A DNA stretch of 64,000 nt from Nomia melanderi (Eukaryota > Arthropoda > Insecta > Hymenoptera > Halictidae). Every line of letters begins with the position of its first letter. The first letter of the stretch is position 1. The DNA lies in contig NC_135000.1 in the NCBI RefSeq assembly GCF_051020985.1, forward strand, positions 6,159,001 to 6,223,000, read 5' to 3'. Below the pieces are notes generated by a model that worked only from the letters and a program-made list of their open reading frames with translations, ran no database searches and was not told the DNA's origin. Below, one piece after another: positions 1-11,624 of the stretch. Position numbers and translations under genes: made by a program.

Positions 1-330
1 ACATTCAATCAACATTCCTTGAAACTAGCTTAGCGAGATCGTAAATTAAAGAACTGAATATTTCAAATATCAATGCATCATACGAAACTCAAATAATATA
101 CTTTAATTTTAAATTTAACTTTATTTTATTCTTATATAATATTTACGTTTAATTTTAACTTCATTTTATGTTTATATAATATTTAACTTTAATTTTAACT
201 TTATTTTATGTTTATATAATATTTAACTTTAATTTTAACTTTATTTTATGTTTACATAATATTTAAGTTAAATATTATACTTCATAATCCTGCTCTACCG
301 AATCGAAAGGCGCCTATGAAGCGCAAAGGG
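1..330. mobile_element. piggyBac-like MITE, copy 1 (5' end cut by window edge)
   Basis: The right end (GCGCAAAGGG at 321-330, followed by TGAA, a degraded TTAA) and the interior at about 25-115 (TCAATGCATCATACGAAACT) match the complete copy at 18682-18917, which has TGATGCATTATACGAAACT at the same place. Between these parts lies a 40-bp tandem repeat not seen in the other copies. It is non-autonomous, with no transposase frame. The left terminus is outside the window or degraded. Confidence 0.55.
104..268. repeat. 40-bp tandem repeat, four units, inside a MITE
   Basis: The block TTATATAATATTTA recurs with its TATAAT ending at 140, 180 and 220, and as TACATAAT at 260, giving an exact 40-bp period. 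Units 2-4 differ by only a few bases. The array lies inside the MITE copy at 1-330 and appears to be a local amplification of its AT-rich interior. Confidence 0.8.
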
Positions 331-433
331 TGAAATCTATCGTTTACTGGAAATACAGAGGAATAATTTATTTTATGGGAGACTGTACAAAATATTGAAA
401 AACGTTGGATATTGTAATAATACGTTGAAAGAT

Positions 434-677
434 TTAATCCTTTGCACTCAGAAGTTTTTCACTAGAAACATTTGAATATTTTCTGATGAGATGAAGATAT
501 TTAGTGAAACTAACTCGAAGAGAAATTACACGTTCATTGAGGAACAAAGCTATTTTATTTAAATATTTCTCAAATCGATGCATTGTACAAGGTATAATAT
601 TAAATAACAAATTTCATAGTTTCACTATACGAAATCAAGTGGTGAGTGAGGGTCACCGCTCGAGTGCAAAGGGTTAA
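434..677. mobile_element. piggyBac-like MITE, copy 2
   Basis: A 236-bp element (438-673) is flanked by TTAA at 434-437 and 674-677. The ends are inverted: TCCTTTGCACTC on the left and GAGTGCAAAGGG on the right. The interior aligns along its whole length with the 18682-18917 copy, which is also exactly 236 bp, for example GAACAAAGCT and GATGCATT in the same places. A TTAA target site and C/T-rich tips are typical of piggyBac-superfamily elements. There is no coding capacity, so it would depend on transposase made elsewhere. Confidence 0.8.
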
Positions 678-1980
678 TACGGTTTTCTCTAATATTCGGT
701 GAGTGGAGGGTGAAATATTTCGTTGATGGACACTAAAATATCCGAAATTACTTCTCCGTAAGGCTGTTCAAATAAAAACGTGTCGTATGGTCGGACGAAT
801 TATAAATTATTCATAAGATGACCGAGAGGAGAGCGGCGATGGGGTATTTTATGAAACTGCTCACGAATTTAATACTCTCTTGATAACGGAAGCATTTTCA
901 ATATTGCTGAGATGATAAGGCAGAGGAGGAAGGCGCGTTGATAAGGTAGATTCCTGCGGTGTCCGTCTACCGTCTGGGTCTAGGGATCTTTTTACGTATT
1001 CTACGAGAGTTCGAGAACCAAAATATATTTATTCGTCGCGAATCCGAGCGTTGTGTTTGTAAAAAATATTTTTCGGATCTGATAATTATATATTAATCAA
1101 CGAAAGAATAAGATGAATCATGAGAAACATATAGGGAATTGTTTCGGACACTTCGAAACTTTCGAGAAAATTTGAAGCTTTAAATTGAAAATTGTAGAAT
1201 CATTTTTTGATGGTCTAGGATGACAATATTGTGGAAATTTTAATTAAAACATTATTAAAGGCACTTTGCTAAATTAATTCAGTTAATGTAGGTCAAATGT
1301 TCTTTTTTTAATGAGGAAACTTGATGGTATGAAAGAGGAGAATGTAGACGAAAATGAAACTATTAATTAATTAATTAGAATATGAAAAATAAGTATAATT
1401 ATAATGGTTAAGGAACAGGTTATGCAGCAGTGCCTAACCTTAAAGGGGATCAATCTACCAAATTCTAAATTTCAAAATCCTCAAAAATGAAAAAAAAGAC
1501 AGACACTGGTTAAAAGAAAGTTCTAAGAACAACTCTAAGGAGAAATGATCAAAAGATCACAGAATTCCCCAGATTAGCTATCATTAATCGGATCAGGCCA
1601 AGTAGCAGGATCCTTTCTCCAATTTCCGAGTCCAATTTCCCGCTTATTGGACCAGTAACACTTTGATACCCAGTTAACCGGATTATTTCCTCCAGCACTG
1701 AGAGCAGAGAAAAAAGGAAAAATCCCTAGGAATCACGTCTCCACCAACAATCACCCCAGTAACCCATAAAATTTTTATATCATACTATTGTTCCATAAAT
1801 TTCACATTTCGAGAGCGCAAATAAAAAAGGAACTCCAGTTTCTACGAATTTTCAGTAACACATAAATTCTAAACAGTAAAATACAAAAACGAGTGCCCCA
1901 ATGTCCGATTATAAACATTTACATCCTAGTAATTCGTTAATTAATAATATACAATATATCTACTTCAACATTGCATCATT
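678..1980. other. AT-rich non-coding sequence
   Basis: I see no open frame of note, no strong repeat and no RNA gene here. A slightly more G+C-rich patch at about 820-1020 contains no recognisable motif. Confidence 0.5.
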
Positions 1981-1989
1981 TTATGCAGT

Positions 1990-2265
1990 ACATATTGTAT
2001 ATCTTCCATTTTCTATTATTTCATGCTTGATTCTATAATCTCCGATTTTCTATTATTTTATGCTTCATTTCATACATGCTCCATTGTCTATTATTTTATG
2101 CTTCATTTCATACATTCTCTATTTTCTGTTATTTTATACTTCATACCACACATTCTCCATTATCTATTATTCAATGCTTCATTTCACGCATTCCCCATTA
2201 TCCATTATTTTGCGCCTCGTTTGGTATACTCTCTATTCTCTATTAATTAATACACATTCCCATCG
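1990..2265. repeat. T-rich tandem array, about 38-bp unit
   Basis: The phrase TATTATTTTATGCTTCATTT and variants restart at about 2051, 2089, 2128, 2165 and 2204, a period of 37-39 bp. Units become more diverged toward both ends. The overlapping open frames on the plus strand here simply translate the repeat. Confidence 0.75.
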
Positions 2266-2339
2266 TAATATTTACTCGAATAAGGATTAACGTGCAAAGC
2301 CTTCGCTCCATTTTTCTAATCGCGTACAGTGCAAGGCTG

Positions 2340-2640
2340 GCGAGACGAAAGAGGAAAAGGGAGGGGGAGGGAAAAAGAAGGGAAGGGTTGACTTCTCGTG
2401 GGGGGTAAGTGGGCGAGAAACAGAGGGTGCAAGGGGCGCGCTGCAGAGATTCTCTGATACGCACCTGGCCACGCGCATTTGAGGGCATCAATGACGTCAA
2501 ACCTCGGGGGTGGGGGTGGGGGTTCTTGATTACGTCACAACATCGATCAGTTCGGATCGCCGACGTTGTGGCAGAGGGTTAGCTCGAATGGCGGGGGGTG
2601 GGTTGATCCGAGGAAATATCACTAATAACCGGCTCGCGGT
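2340..2640. promoter_or_regulatory. G-tract region with two CRE-type sites
   Basis: A consensus palindromic CRE (TGACGTCA, 2492-2499) and a near-consensus site (TTACGTCA, 2530-2537) flank three G5 tracts separated by single T's (2506-2522), which read as CACCC-type boxes on the minus strand. A further purine block at 2359-2387 has five G-tracts with loops of 1, 1, 8 and 2 and could form a G-quadruplex. The density of bZIP and KLF/Sp-like sites in an AT-rich region suggests an enhancer or distal promoter. Whether it is active is unknown. Confidence 0.4.
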
Positions 2641-2649
2641 CTATTAATT

Positions 2650-4130
2650 AAATTTTTGATTAGTCAACGACACTTCAGCCTGCACCATCGATCCATCGAG
2701 CCAACCCTTTAACGCGTTCACTGCCGAATCCTAACTAATGGAAGTCTCTCGAAATTCCAGCCACTTGTTTAACGAAACAAACAATGGAATATTGCAATCC
2801 ATCATAACTATTGTTCGCCTCAATTTCTCGTGTTTCGCAGATTTTAACGAAATTTCGTCTGCACAATGGACCACTGGGAAAATTGATTTTCGAGTCCAGT
2901 GAAAAATTGGGTGACCCAAATTCTTGGGGGTGCTGGATCTTTTCGATCTTGCTTTTCGATGGGGTTGGAAACATAGGTTTTGAATATTTTGGTTTTTAAA
3001 GTGTTTCCTACACGATAGGATTTTTAGTTAAGGGATGAACTAATTAAGTCAGGTCGAATGAGATCGCATGACCTCGTGCTTCACTCTATTTGCTTTGCAA
3101 TTTGTTTTTACTGCTTCCCTTTCGAGGAATAGTTGTTGGAACAGAACCCCCGGAACAGTGGAAAATTAATAATGCAAAATACAGATGCATTATGCAATTA
3201 GCACTGAATTGAAAAATCGACTTACTCAGAGCTGCTGAATTATACATTGAATACTGAGAAGTACCAGCTGAAAATAAATGAAACAACGAGCTCTGCCGCT
3301 GAATTTAACCGAAACTTTCAGAGCAATTGAAAATTCCTGGAACATCGAAGACTGGCGTGGAAGATGGATCATTATTGATCCATTTGGAAGCCAGAGCCCA
3401 TAACAGTAAATTTCACGTTCCTCGAAACTACTACAATTACTTCTCATACACGCTGTCTGTATGTTCCGGTGTACGTCGTCAAACTCCAGAATTTCCTTCG
3501 ACGATTGCTCCGAGCACAAACTGTGTCCTAGTCTTGTTAACCATATGTCACTGATGGTTGGGTCAACATTGACACAGATTATTAAATATTCAAGCATTTT
3601 GTACCAGAATATACATTCAAATATCTTATATGAGATGTATATCGTAGAAACACGATTGAAAGATTTTTAAAAAATTAATATATTATAATTTTACTTGTTT
3701 ATAAAATATTATTAATTATTACAAATTTGTGGACATTTCGTTTCATTCGTAACAAGTCGTTGAACGAATTCTGTGACAAATTCTTCCGAGATATTCTCAA
3801 GGAACGAATTTTTCTTGGAACTGCACCCCCGTGACTTCTTTACGACAATAATGGCACCTCAGCGGGTGGAAAACGTCGGAAGAGTAACTGACCGAGAAAA
3901 TAACGCGACCCCGTCACGTGAATATATCCACGTTCCTTCAATCATTTTATATTAACGAAATAGTGCCTGGGAAAGCGAGGAATTATTTACACGTGAAATA
4001 AAACCGAGTCTGACCATGTACGGTATATACTACTTAAATAATTTCGTCTTCTTCGCGAGTTAATAATTAATTTCTACATCCATCCTACGGTTAACGCATC
4101 AACAATTTATTCGCTGAGGGAGACTTTCGT
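2650..4130. other. Non-coding sequence, no clear features
   Basis: There are several short open frames on both strands (the longest is 123 codons, minus strand, 3226-3597), but none has coding character or recognisable motifs. No tandem structure is visible. Confidence 0.5.
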
Positions 4131-4473
4131 CTAAGTAGATACGGTGTGTACATAGTCAGACGCAGTCCATGGAGGAGAATGAATCAGTACGTTCGTAGTA
4201 AATATATGTTGGTCGTCGGACAAAGTACGGTTGAATCTACTGGAAATATTGCTCTCCCTTCTCAGCGAATTAATCATCAATTTACCTTTCTGTTGTCTGT
4301 TGTATTCAGTAATTTCATTGATAAGAAACTGATATTTAAGTAGATAAACCCTGTACGTAATCAGACATTCGAAAACAAGGCAAATGAATTATAATCTCCA
4401 TAAACAGTAGTCCTCTTACTACCAGAAAGACTTATCTCAATTGTCTGACCACGTGCAGGGTGTATCTACTTAA
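4131..4473. mobile_element. Inverted-repeat element with a duplicated left arm
   Basis: The 31-base arms at 4336-4366 and 4443-4473 are inverted copies (27 of 31 match), beginning TTAAGTAGATA and ending in TCAGAC on the inner side. The enclosed core is only about 76 bp. A third arm in the left orientation, more diverged (about 22 of 31), sits at 4131-4161, so the element may be a 343-bp unit with an internal arm duplication, or two overlapping insertions. TTAA at 4336-4339 and 4470-4473 could be the target site. No transposase frame is present. Confidence 0.65.
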
Positions 4474-4479
4474 GGAGAA

Positions 4480-5290
4480 TTTCCCGTTTTTCAATAAATT
4501 AATAACAAATACTTTCCTCTCTTTTATAGTTGCTAGTAGGTACACACGCTACACGTTTTCTTTGTGTAGATATTGTCGTTACAGTAGAATCAGTCAGCAA
4601 GTGGTCAGACACTCGAGTAACGTATTTTTGAGCGACGCGTGAGCGGATCGTTTGATAGTTTTGTTTTTGGTACACAGCGGGGCTAGACATTCGAAAACAA
4701 TGGACGACTGTTCCCAATTTCTTTCAATTCGCCGTCCCAGTATCCCCCGGACCACGCCGCTTTCACAGCCGGGTCTAAAGAGAAATTCAAGAACGTCCTC
4801 GCTCTTCATTAATCCCGTTGCTTAATTAATTTTACCCGCAAGCATGTCAAGAGACGAACTCAACGCCCCGCAAATGTGCCAAAGGAACAAATATATCGGC
4901 GCCATTACTGGTAACGAATAATAATCTGCCAAACACCTTTCATCTCTCGGTGCATCGATTTTTCATTAGCCCCGTATCGATATGTGAATGAAGCTCGATA
5001 GGACTATCAACATTTTGAATGATCAAATCAATGGAGCTTAATATATTAAATCATTTGGGACAGTAGATAATTCCAGCTAGTGACAGACATGCATTAACTG
5101 CTGTAGTTACAGTGAAACAAGTCGACTACTCGGAGATATTCAACTAAGAAGTCTTTCTAGTATAAAAGTTTACTACATTTTTTAAGCATTCAGACGTTTA
5201 AAAATATTAAATTCTTAATATTCTAGATTATTCTAAGTATATAAAAAAATATTAGAAATACTATAATTAATCCAACTATTTTTTTCTATG
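4480..5290. other. Non-coding sequence
   Basis: There are no convincing genes. The 16-base string AGACATTCGAAAACAA at 4685-4700 also occurs just inside the left arm of the neighbouring inverted-repeat element (from about 4364), hinting at a fragment derived from it. Confidence 0.45.
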
Positions 5291-5294
5291 TAAA

Positions 5295-5465
5295 GATTTT
5301 GCTACTAGTAACTACTAATACTTATAGTAACTACTAATAGTTATACCAACCACTAATAATTATAGTAAGTAATAATAGTTACAATAGAATCTAGTAATTA
5401 TAGTAACTACTACTAACCATAGTAACTACTAACAATCACACTACTAATAACCATAGCAACCACTA
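5295..5465. repeat. Degenerate ACTACTAATA / TTATAGTAA array
   Basis: Variants of ACTACTAATAGTTATAGTAA follow one another with a period near 20 bp and accumulating C's toward the right end. The same TATAGTAATAGTA theme returns at 15.9-16.1 kb and 33.5-34.0 kb. Confidence 0.6.
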
Positions 5466-5689
5466 CTTGCCATCTAACTTCCAATCAATCTCCAAACACT
5501 AAACATTCCTAAACACCTATTCCAAAATACAATTACTCAACCTCTCAATCATACTAATACACAATAGATCACTCCTAAATCCAACCAATACGTTTCAATC
5601 ATCCCTAAAAATTCACATATATTCCAAAGACGCCATCCCCAATATTCAATTCATTCTCGTTACTTTCCCATCAGGAACCAGCGAGCACA

Positions 5690-6150
5690 GTCATGCATTT
5701 TGACTTTCGTAGATCTACCAGAGATCGCGTGCCGGAAATACAAAGTCGATTCTTTCGGCAGTGACGAGGGAATATCGAGAAGTTCCAGCGGTCGTCATGC
5801 GAGCCGTCGACGAGGGGGTTGAAAACGTCTCGCGTCTCGCGTGCTTTCAGCTATTCCCCATCGCGGCCCGATGTCACGTGTTACCTGCCTCGGGTGTCGG
5901 AAGGTAAACGGTTCGAGTCGCGCCGGCAGCCTTTCAAGCCCCCGGAACGAGCGTCTCGGGCACGTGTCAACAGTCGAAGCGGAAATTGAGGAAGATGTCG
6001 GCGGCGGCCGGGCGTGAAATGAACGATAAATGCACTTTTCTCGGTCCTCGCCGGAGAAACGTGTCTACTGTGTCTGCCAGAAGGCATTCGTCGAATCTTC
6101 GGGTCTACTTTGGCGGAAAATGAAATTGTTCTACGGTGGCCGGGGCAGGG
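5690..6150. other. CpG-rich island without a clear gene
   Basis: G+C and CpG density are visibly above the surroundings (for example CGTCGACGAGG, GGCGGCGGCCGGGCG). The longest frames crossing it are open mainly because stop codons are scarce in such sequence, and they run into a simple purine repeat. A promoter or 5' UTR exon is possible but unsupported. Confidence 0.35.
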
Positions 6151-6234
6151 GAAGCGGAGAATTATATTTTCTTTGGGAAAGAGTGCTGGTCGATTCGACG
6201 AATTTTTCGGGAATTCGGGTATTAAGAGTCTTGG

Positions 6235-6790
6235 ATGTTGGGAAATTGGGGAATTGGGGGAAATGGGTGAAATGGCAGATGGAAAGTGGAAAATTAGGAA
6301 AATGGAAGCTTGAAATTTAGAAGTTGGGGAAATGGATACTCGGAGCATTGGAAAATTAGGAAAATGGAATGTTGGGAATTTAGAAGTTGGAGAATGGGAT
6401 GTTTGGAAAGTCAGGAAAATTAGAAAAATGGAAATTTAGACGTTGAGAATTGAACACTGGAAAATTGGAAAAAATGGGGGAAATGGATCAAATGGTAGAA
6501 AATTAGGAAAATGGAAGCTTGAAATTTAGAAGTTCGGGAAATGGATATTCGGAACATTGGAAAATTAGGAAAATAGAATACTGAAAATGTAGAGTTGGAA
6601 AATGGGATACTTGGAAAGTCAGGAAAATTAGAAAAGTGGAAATTTAGACGTTGAGAACTAGACATTGGAAAATTGGGAAATAGGAAAATAGGAAAATTGA
6701 GAAGTGGGAAACTGAGAAATGTGGAAACTTGGAAAATAGTGAATTGGAAAATGTAGAAACTTGGAAATTTGTAACCCGGGGATATTGAAA
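6235..6790. repeat. Purine-rich GGAAAATT array
   Basis: About 550 bp are built from variants of TGGAAAATTAGGAAAATGGA and AATTTAGAAGTTGGG. A longer unit is visible: the stretch around 6300-6420 is repeated at about 6500-6640. The plus strand is strongly purine-biased. Open frames on both strands here (for example minus strand 6420-6818, rich in Phe/Ser/Pro) are translations of the repeat. Confidence 0.8.
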
Positions 6791-6799
6791 ATTCGGAAA

Positions 6800-8640
6800 T
6801 TCGTTTGATAAACATCATTCTTTGAGCGATTTGGAATTCAAATCTTTCAGTTGGAGGTATATAACCGAAGTTCTACGACGTGGAAGTTTGAAATTCAGTT
6901 CGAGCATCGATACGATCAACCGAAATGCATTCGAAAGCATCGGGGGTTCTTTCACGGTTGAGAGGACGAGGTTCTTATGACAACGATTGATTTTTCTGGC
7001 AGAAAGAACGGGCTGACGCGTAATTTTCGCTGAAAGGAAGTAAATTTTAAGGAAAAGAAAACGTGAGGGCGTGTGTCACGTGAATGGGGCTCGAGGTGAA
7101 TTCGATTACCGGCAAGTTCGTCAGCGTTTGAAAAAGTTTCTCCGAGCGATTTTCTTTCACGGAGAAGATTAATTGGAGCCGGTGCGATGGGGCTTTACCA
7201 TCAAAAAGACGCTCCAGTGTTCTCTTTCAATCGTCCATGAACTCGAAATGATTGATGAATGGCGACAGAACCGCTTAATAAGTATGAATGACAATGTCAT
7301 TATACGAAATATCATTCACCAATTTCTCTATTCCAGATGCAATCTCGAAAAAGAAAATTTGAAATGCTTGTTTAAACCACTAGTTTCATTAAGAAAATTT
7401 AAGGAACGATTTAACACAATTTTTTAATAATGAAGTTCATGTAATAATTTTAAAATATTCAATGAATCATTTAATTACTTTTTTGAATAATATTGTGGAC
7501 AATTATTTAAAATATGTTTATCGAATATTGCATGAGACTGTTAGTTTATATTTTAACAGATTTAAGATTGTAGAGTCGTTTGAACTAATTGCCTATAAAT
7601 CTCGGTGAGTTCTGTTTCTAATTAAACGACGATCAATCAACGCACGAATATCAGAGAAATATGATAACCATTGGTGCATGTTTATCCAACAGGTACGGAC
7701 CATTTTTCCGCGTGTCTGTCAGTCCCTCCGATTCATCATTGACAATGTATCACGTGCATGCATTTCATGCTTGTAACCAGTCACGAAGAGCGTAATTTAT
7801 AGCTCGATCGTCGAAAAATCAGCTTGAACTCCTGTCAAATACTCAAAAATACCTCAATATTTATCTATATACCTTTAAACAATTATTCTAACCATCTACA
7901 GTGAAATACACGATAACCAGTACCACTGATAATTCCTCAAAGAGTCTCCCACCAAACTATAATCTTAAATTTCCCAGATTCCATTCGAACTACCGAAAAC
8001 CAACAATTACTAGCATTAAAAATTCGTCAAAAAATATTCGTGTCTAATGCAGTAAAAAAAACAAAAAGAAATCTCATTGAAGCCACTATTAACGACACAC
8101 AGTACCGATTACTACCACCAGTCGTTCAACATTCACATCGAGCCATCCCCTGTCCACTAACAACTAAAAACAGAAGCAAAAGGTACGTCATAACTCTCAG
8201 GATTCAATAAAGCCCATCAATTCGGAATCCCCCCAGGATCGTTGCCCAAAACCAATTTCAATCCGGTCCATTTCGTAGGATTAAAATCTATCTGTTCGTC
8301 TCACTAACCTACTTGAGGGATGAACACGTGGTCCGCAGGGGCAGCAACCGCTGCTCGATCGTTTCCTCCTACGTGCACACCAATCCTGACCCATCCTCCG
8401 CGGCGAGCCGCCTCGAACTCACCGGTTCGAGGCGATCTATACAATGATCGTTTCCCTGAATCACTTCGAACAAATTCTACCCATCGTTACGGGCCAGACA
8501 CATTTACTCCCACTGGAGCTCCAGCTTCTTCCCAATCCCTCCAGTTCCTCGATCTTCCTCATGGGAATCCTCTCACAATTTAACACTTAAATTGCTACAA
8601 ATCTTACCGGAAGATTCTTCGGAATCTTCATTCTCATGTC
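6800..8640. other. Non-coding sequence
   Basis: I see no coding frame with recognisable content. The first half is AT-rich. The patch at 8320-8580 is more G+C-rich and open on the plus strand for 87 codons, but Pro/Ser/Thr-rich with no motif. Confidence 0.45.
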
Positions 8641-8644
8641 ACGT

Positions 8645-9465
8645 TTCGAAAGTCTAGAGTCTGGACACTTAGCTATCCTAATGAAAAATTGAGGATGCTT
8701 CAGGACATGGACTATCGGAATTATATAGAAGTCTTCTAATAGCTCAGGATTGTTGAGAGTCTTTAATCTTCTTTGCCACTCAGGTTTCGTTTAGCTAGTC
8801 TGGGAACTTAGCTGCTCTGAAGGATTGAGGATGCTTCAGGACATTGAATATTGGAATTATATAGAAGTCTTCTAATAGCTCAGGATAGTTGAGTCTTTAA
8901 TCTTCTTTGCCACTCATGTTTCGTTTAGCTAGTCTGGGAACTTAGCTACTCTGAAGGATTGAGGATGCTTCAGGACATTGAATATTGGAATTATATAGAA
9001 GTCTTCTAATAGCTCAGGATAGTTGAGTCTTTAATCTTCTTTGCCACTCAGGTTTCGTTTAGCTAGTCTGGGAACTTAGCTGCTCTGAAGGATAGAGGAT
9101 GCTTCAGGAGACGGACTATCAGAATTGTATAGAAGTCTTGTAAGGTAGCTCACAGGATCGTTGAAAGTCCTTAATCGTCTGTGCCAGTCAGGTTTCGTTC
9201 AACCACAGTCTGGACCACTTAGCTCTCCTAAAAAGGGACAAGACAAAGTCTCACGGAATAAGCTAGCAGTTTGCCAGAGGAATTCCCCAAGGTAGCCCCG
9301 AGGATTTTTCAAAATTCTCCTTCTCTTTCCTCTCGTCACATTTCGTATAACTACAGTCTGGACCTCTTAGCCACCCTAAAGAGGGACAAGACGAAGCTCG
9401 CGAAAACAGGCTATCAGTATTCCATAGAAACTCCCCAAGGCAGCTCTCAGGAAAATTGCAGGATT
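8645..9465. repeat. Tandem array, about 134-bp unit
   Basis: GAGGATGCTTCAGGA restarts at 8691, 8827, 8961 and 9095 (spacings 136, 134, 134). The middle units are nearly identical. More diverged units continue to about 9465, recognisable by AGTCTGGACC...CTTAGC at about 9207 and 9355. The plus-strand open frame at 9271-9738 begins inside the degenerate units and is probably fortuitous. Confidence 0.85.
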
Positions 9466-9929
9466 ACACGCGATCCTTCCAATTCAGAGGACCGCGACGA
9501 GCCCACCCCGAGGTGTGACCGAGATGGATTTCCGAAAGGTCACGAGGAAGCGTCTCTACTCCAGCGTCGGACAGCTCTCGATCAATTCGGAAACGTGACC
9601 GTGGCGCGCCTTGATCTTGCACTTTTCACTGGCAATTCCCCACTGAATCCAAAAACACAGTGTCCTCCAGCAAAACAGCCAAGTCCGTATCCCCTAAAGA
9701 CCCTAAACCCCCAGTCATTCTCGAAGCCAACCCATTAGCACCTTAAAGAATCATCAATCTTCTCACTGGCCCACTAGAATCCTCGCCAACAATCCCAGCG
9801 AACCGCTTACAATCCTCCCTTAGCGAACCAGCGATCACAAACACCACCAGCCGAACTGGCACACCAGAGTTCTCTTGAATCGCAACAGCCAGCAGTCAAC
9901 TACCCCCCACGATCAACGAGTCACAAACT

Positions 9930-10720
9930 TCACTAAGCCGAGTCGTCACTGCCCGGTCCACTCTCCACCCCTAGCCCAATGTATTCCTTCCTGTCCGTTG
10001 ATCGCGGTCCACCGAGAAGCGCGCGGGGAACACTGACACGGCACTGCGTCCGGCACTTGGAACCCCGCACGAATTGCCCAGCGGAACCAGCTCCCTCCCA
10101 CTGTCCCAGCGGCACACGTGGATCTCGGAGCGGAACTGGCCAGGAACGGCTCGAAAACAAACAAAATGGCCGGAGGTGGGGCTAGGTGCGAGGCCGACGC
10201 CAAGAGTCAGGGCTCAAATCTCATCTGATCAATCCTACGGATAGAGGATGCGGGATGATGGATCTTAGGGTATGCCTGACGGAATAAGCGACTGGCCGAC
10301 GGTTTTCCGAGCGGGACGAGCTGGATACGTGGCGAGCTCCAACGTGGCCGTGGAAAATGTAAACTTCTTCGGGGATGTGCTCTGCGAGGGGCGGCGGGGG
10401 GGTGGACGCGAGCCACGTTGGAGCAAGGCGAGGAGAGAGACCCGTCCTCTCGCGGCTCTATCGACGCGAGCGCCTCCTTCGTCGAGGCTTCGGCGCCGAA
10501 AACGACGACGCCGGGTGCCCGTGGTAGGGGTGGCCGGAGGGCGGAAGGGCGGAGGGGTGGTGGTACGCGGAATGGAATTGTTTTCGAGGGGCAGAGATGG
10601 GGGGAGCGGTTGTTGGTCTACGTCCTCCTTTCCCGCCCTTGGAGCCAGCGACTTGTACTCGCGTGTTTTTCAAATTTTTTCGCTGCAGCCTGGCTCCGCG
10701 GGGGTTAAGGGATGGGGATT
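9930..10720. promoter_or_regulatory. CpG-rich island, candidate promoter or 5' exon
   Basis: This is the most G+C- and CpG-dense part of the window (for example GACGCGAGCGCC, CGGCGCCGAAAACGACGACG). All frames are long because stops are rare; the largest is 180 codons, plus strand, 10272-10814, Arg/Gly-rich with no domain. In AT-rich insect genomes such islands often mark promoters or untranslated first exons. I see no decisive TATA, initiator or splice pair. Confidence 0.35.
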
Positions 10721-10724
10721 GACC

Positions 10725-11490
10725 TGGATATCGCACCTGGACTGTTTGGCCGGGTGTGGATTAGATGGGGTTTCATTTGGGATCCGATTGTACGCGGTGT
10801 TTATGGGGATTTGATTGTAGACCCGGTCTAGACTAGATCTGAATCCATACGCGTTCGAGTCAGGGTATGCTATGAATGTTTCATGTGGGATTAAGGGATT
10901 GATCTCCAACCTCAATTAGAATACATCTAGATAATCATATCTGGGTCTGGGCTCGAGGATTAGATTCTCGCCACAATTAATATCTAACTAAATAGCCTTG
11001 GGCTGGAATGAGATTAACGATCGATGTCTCATTCAATTATCCTGCTGATCATTAACGCGTTAAGCGCCGTGAACGTCTTAAGCGTTCTCCGGTAGTTTTT
11101 CTTTTGTAGCAGAGGAATGCGGGGACAATTATTAATTGACGTTACGATGTTTGCGTTGTAGTATTTTCGACTTAGTTACGTTATTAAACATTTTTATTTC
11201 ACGTCGGTTGTCTTGTATGTTACGATTTGTTAGTCATTCATTTTGAGTCAGGTTTCAGGAAAATGGAGATTGGAGATTTCTGTTCATCTTGGCGTATCTA
11301 ATTTATCTAAGTAGGATTTAAGCTATCTAATTAGACTTAATTGGAACACTTTAGAAATTATTTTCCTTGATGACTGTTATAAAATTTGATAGTTTAATAA
11401 CGTAGTGTATGCTTCAAACTGCTACAATATCAATTAATAGTTACAAGAATACGTGTTTATTAGTGTAAATTATTTTTCTATTAATTATTC
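10725..11490. other. Non-coding sequence
   Basis: The base composition falls back to AT-rich. ATTAACGCGTTAAGCGCCGTGA at about 11049 resembles the ends of short TTAA elements, but no inverted partner was found. Confidence 0.4.
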
Positions 11491-11492
11491 AG

Positions 11493-11624
11493 GCTCCTAC
11501 AACCCTCGTTCTCGAATTAGACATCTTCGGCAACGATCAGGACGCTGCTCATCGCCGTAGATGTGATCGACCGCAGCACGATAAGGACGTCATTAGAATT
11601 GTCGTTATTAATATTCGCGACTAA
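11493..11624 (+). CDS. Weak candidate terminal exon (44 codons)
   Basis: A plausible acceptor, TTTTTCTATTAATTATTCAG, ends at 11492 and is followed directly by an open frame of 43 codons ending at TAA 11622-11624. The predicted peptide begins APTTLVLELDIFGND and has mixed, non-repetitive composition. There is no ATG near its beginning, so it could only be an internal or terminal exon. I do not recognise the sequence, and chance is a serious alternative. Confidence 0.15.
   Translation, partial: APTTLVLELDIFGNDQDAAHRRRCDRPQHDKDVIRIVVINIRD

Noticed and set aside
2023..2290. Two overlapping 75-76-codon plus-strand frames with hydrophobic content
   Set aside because: Translations of the 38-bp T-rich tandem array in two phases.
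5881..6348. 155-codon minus-strand frame
   Set aside because: Runs from a CpG-rich island into the purine repeat; the N-terminal part is a translation of the repeat.
9271..9738. 155-codon plus-strand frame
   Set aside because: Starts inside degenerate units of the 134-bp array; composition follows the repeat.
10272..10814. 180-codon plus-strand frame and overlapping frames on the other strand
   Set aside because: Open in several phases because the island is CpG-rich and stop-poor. Arg/Gly-rich low-complexity product.
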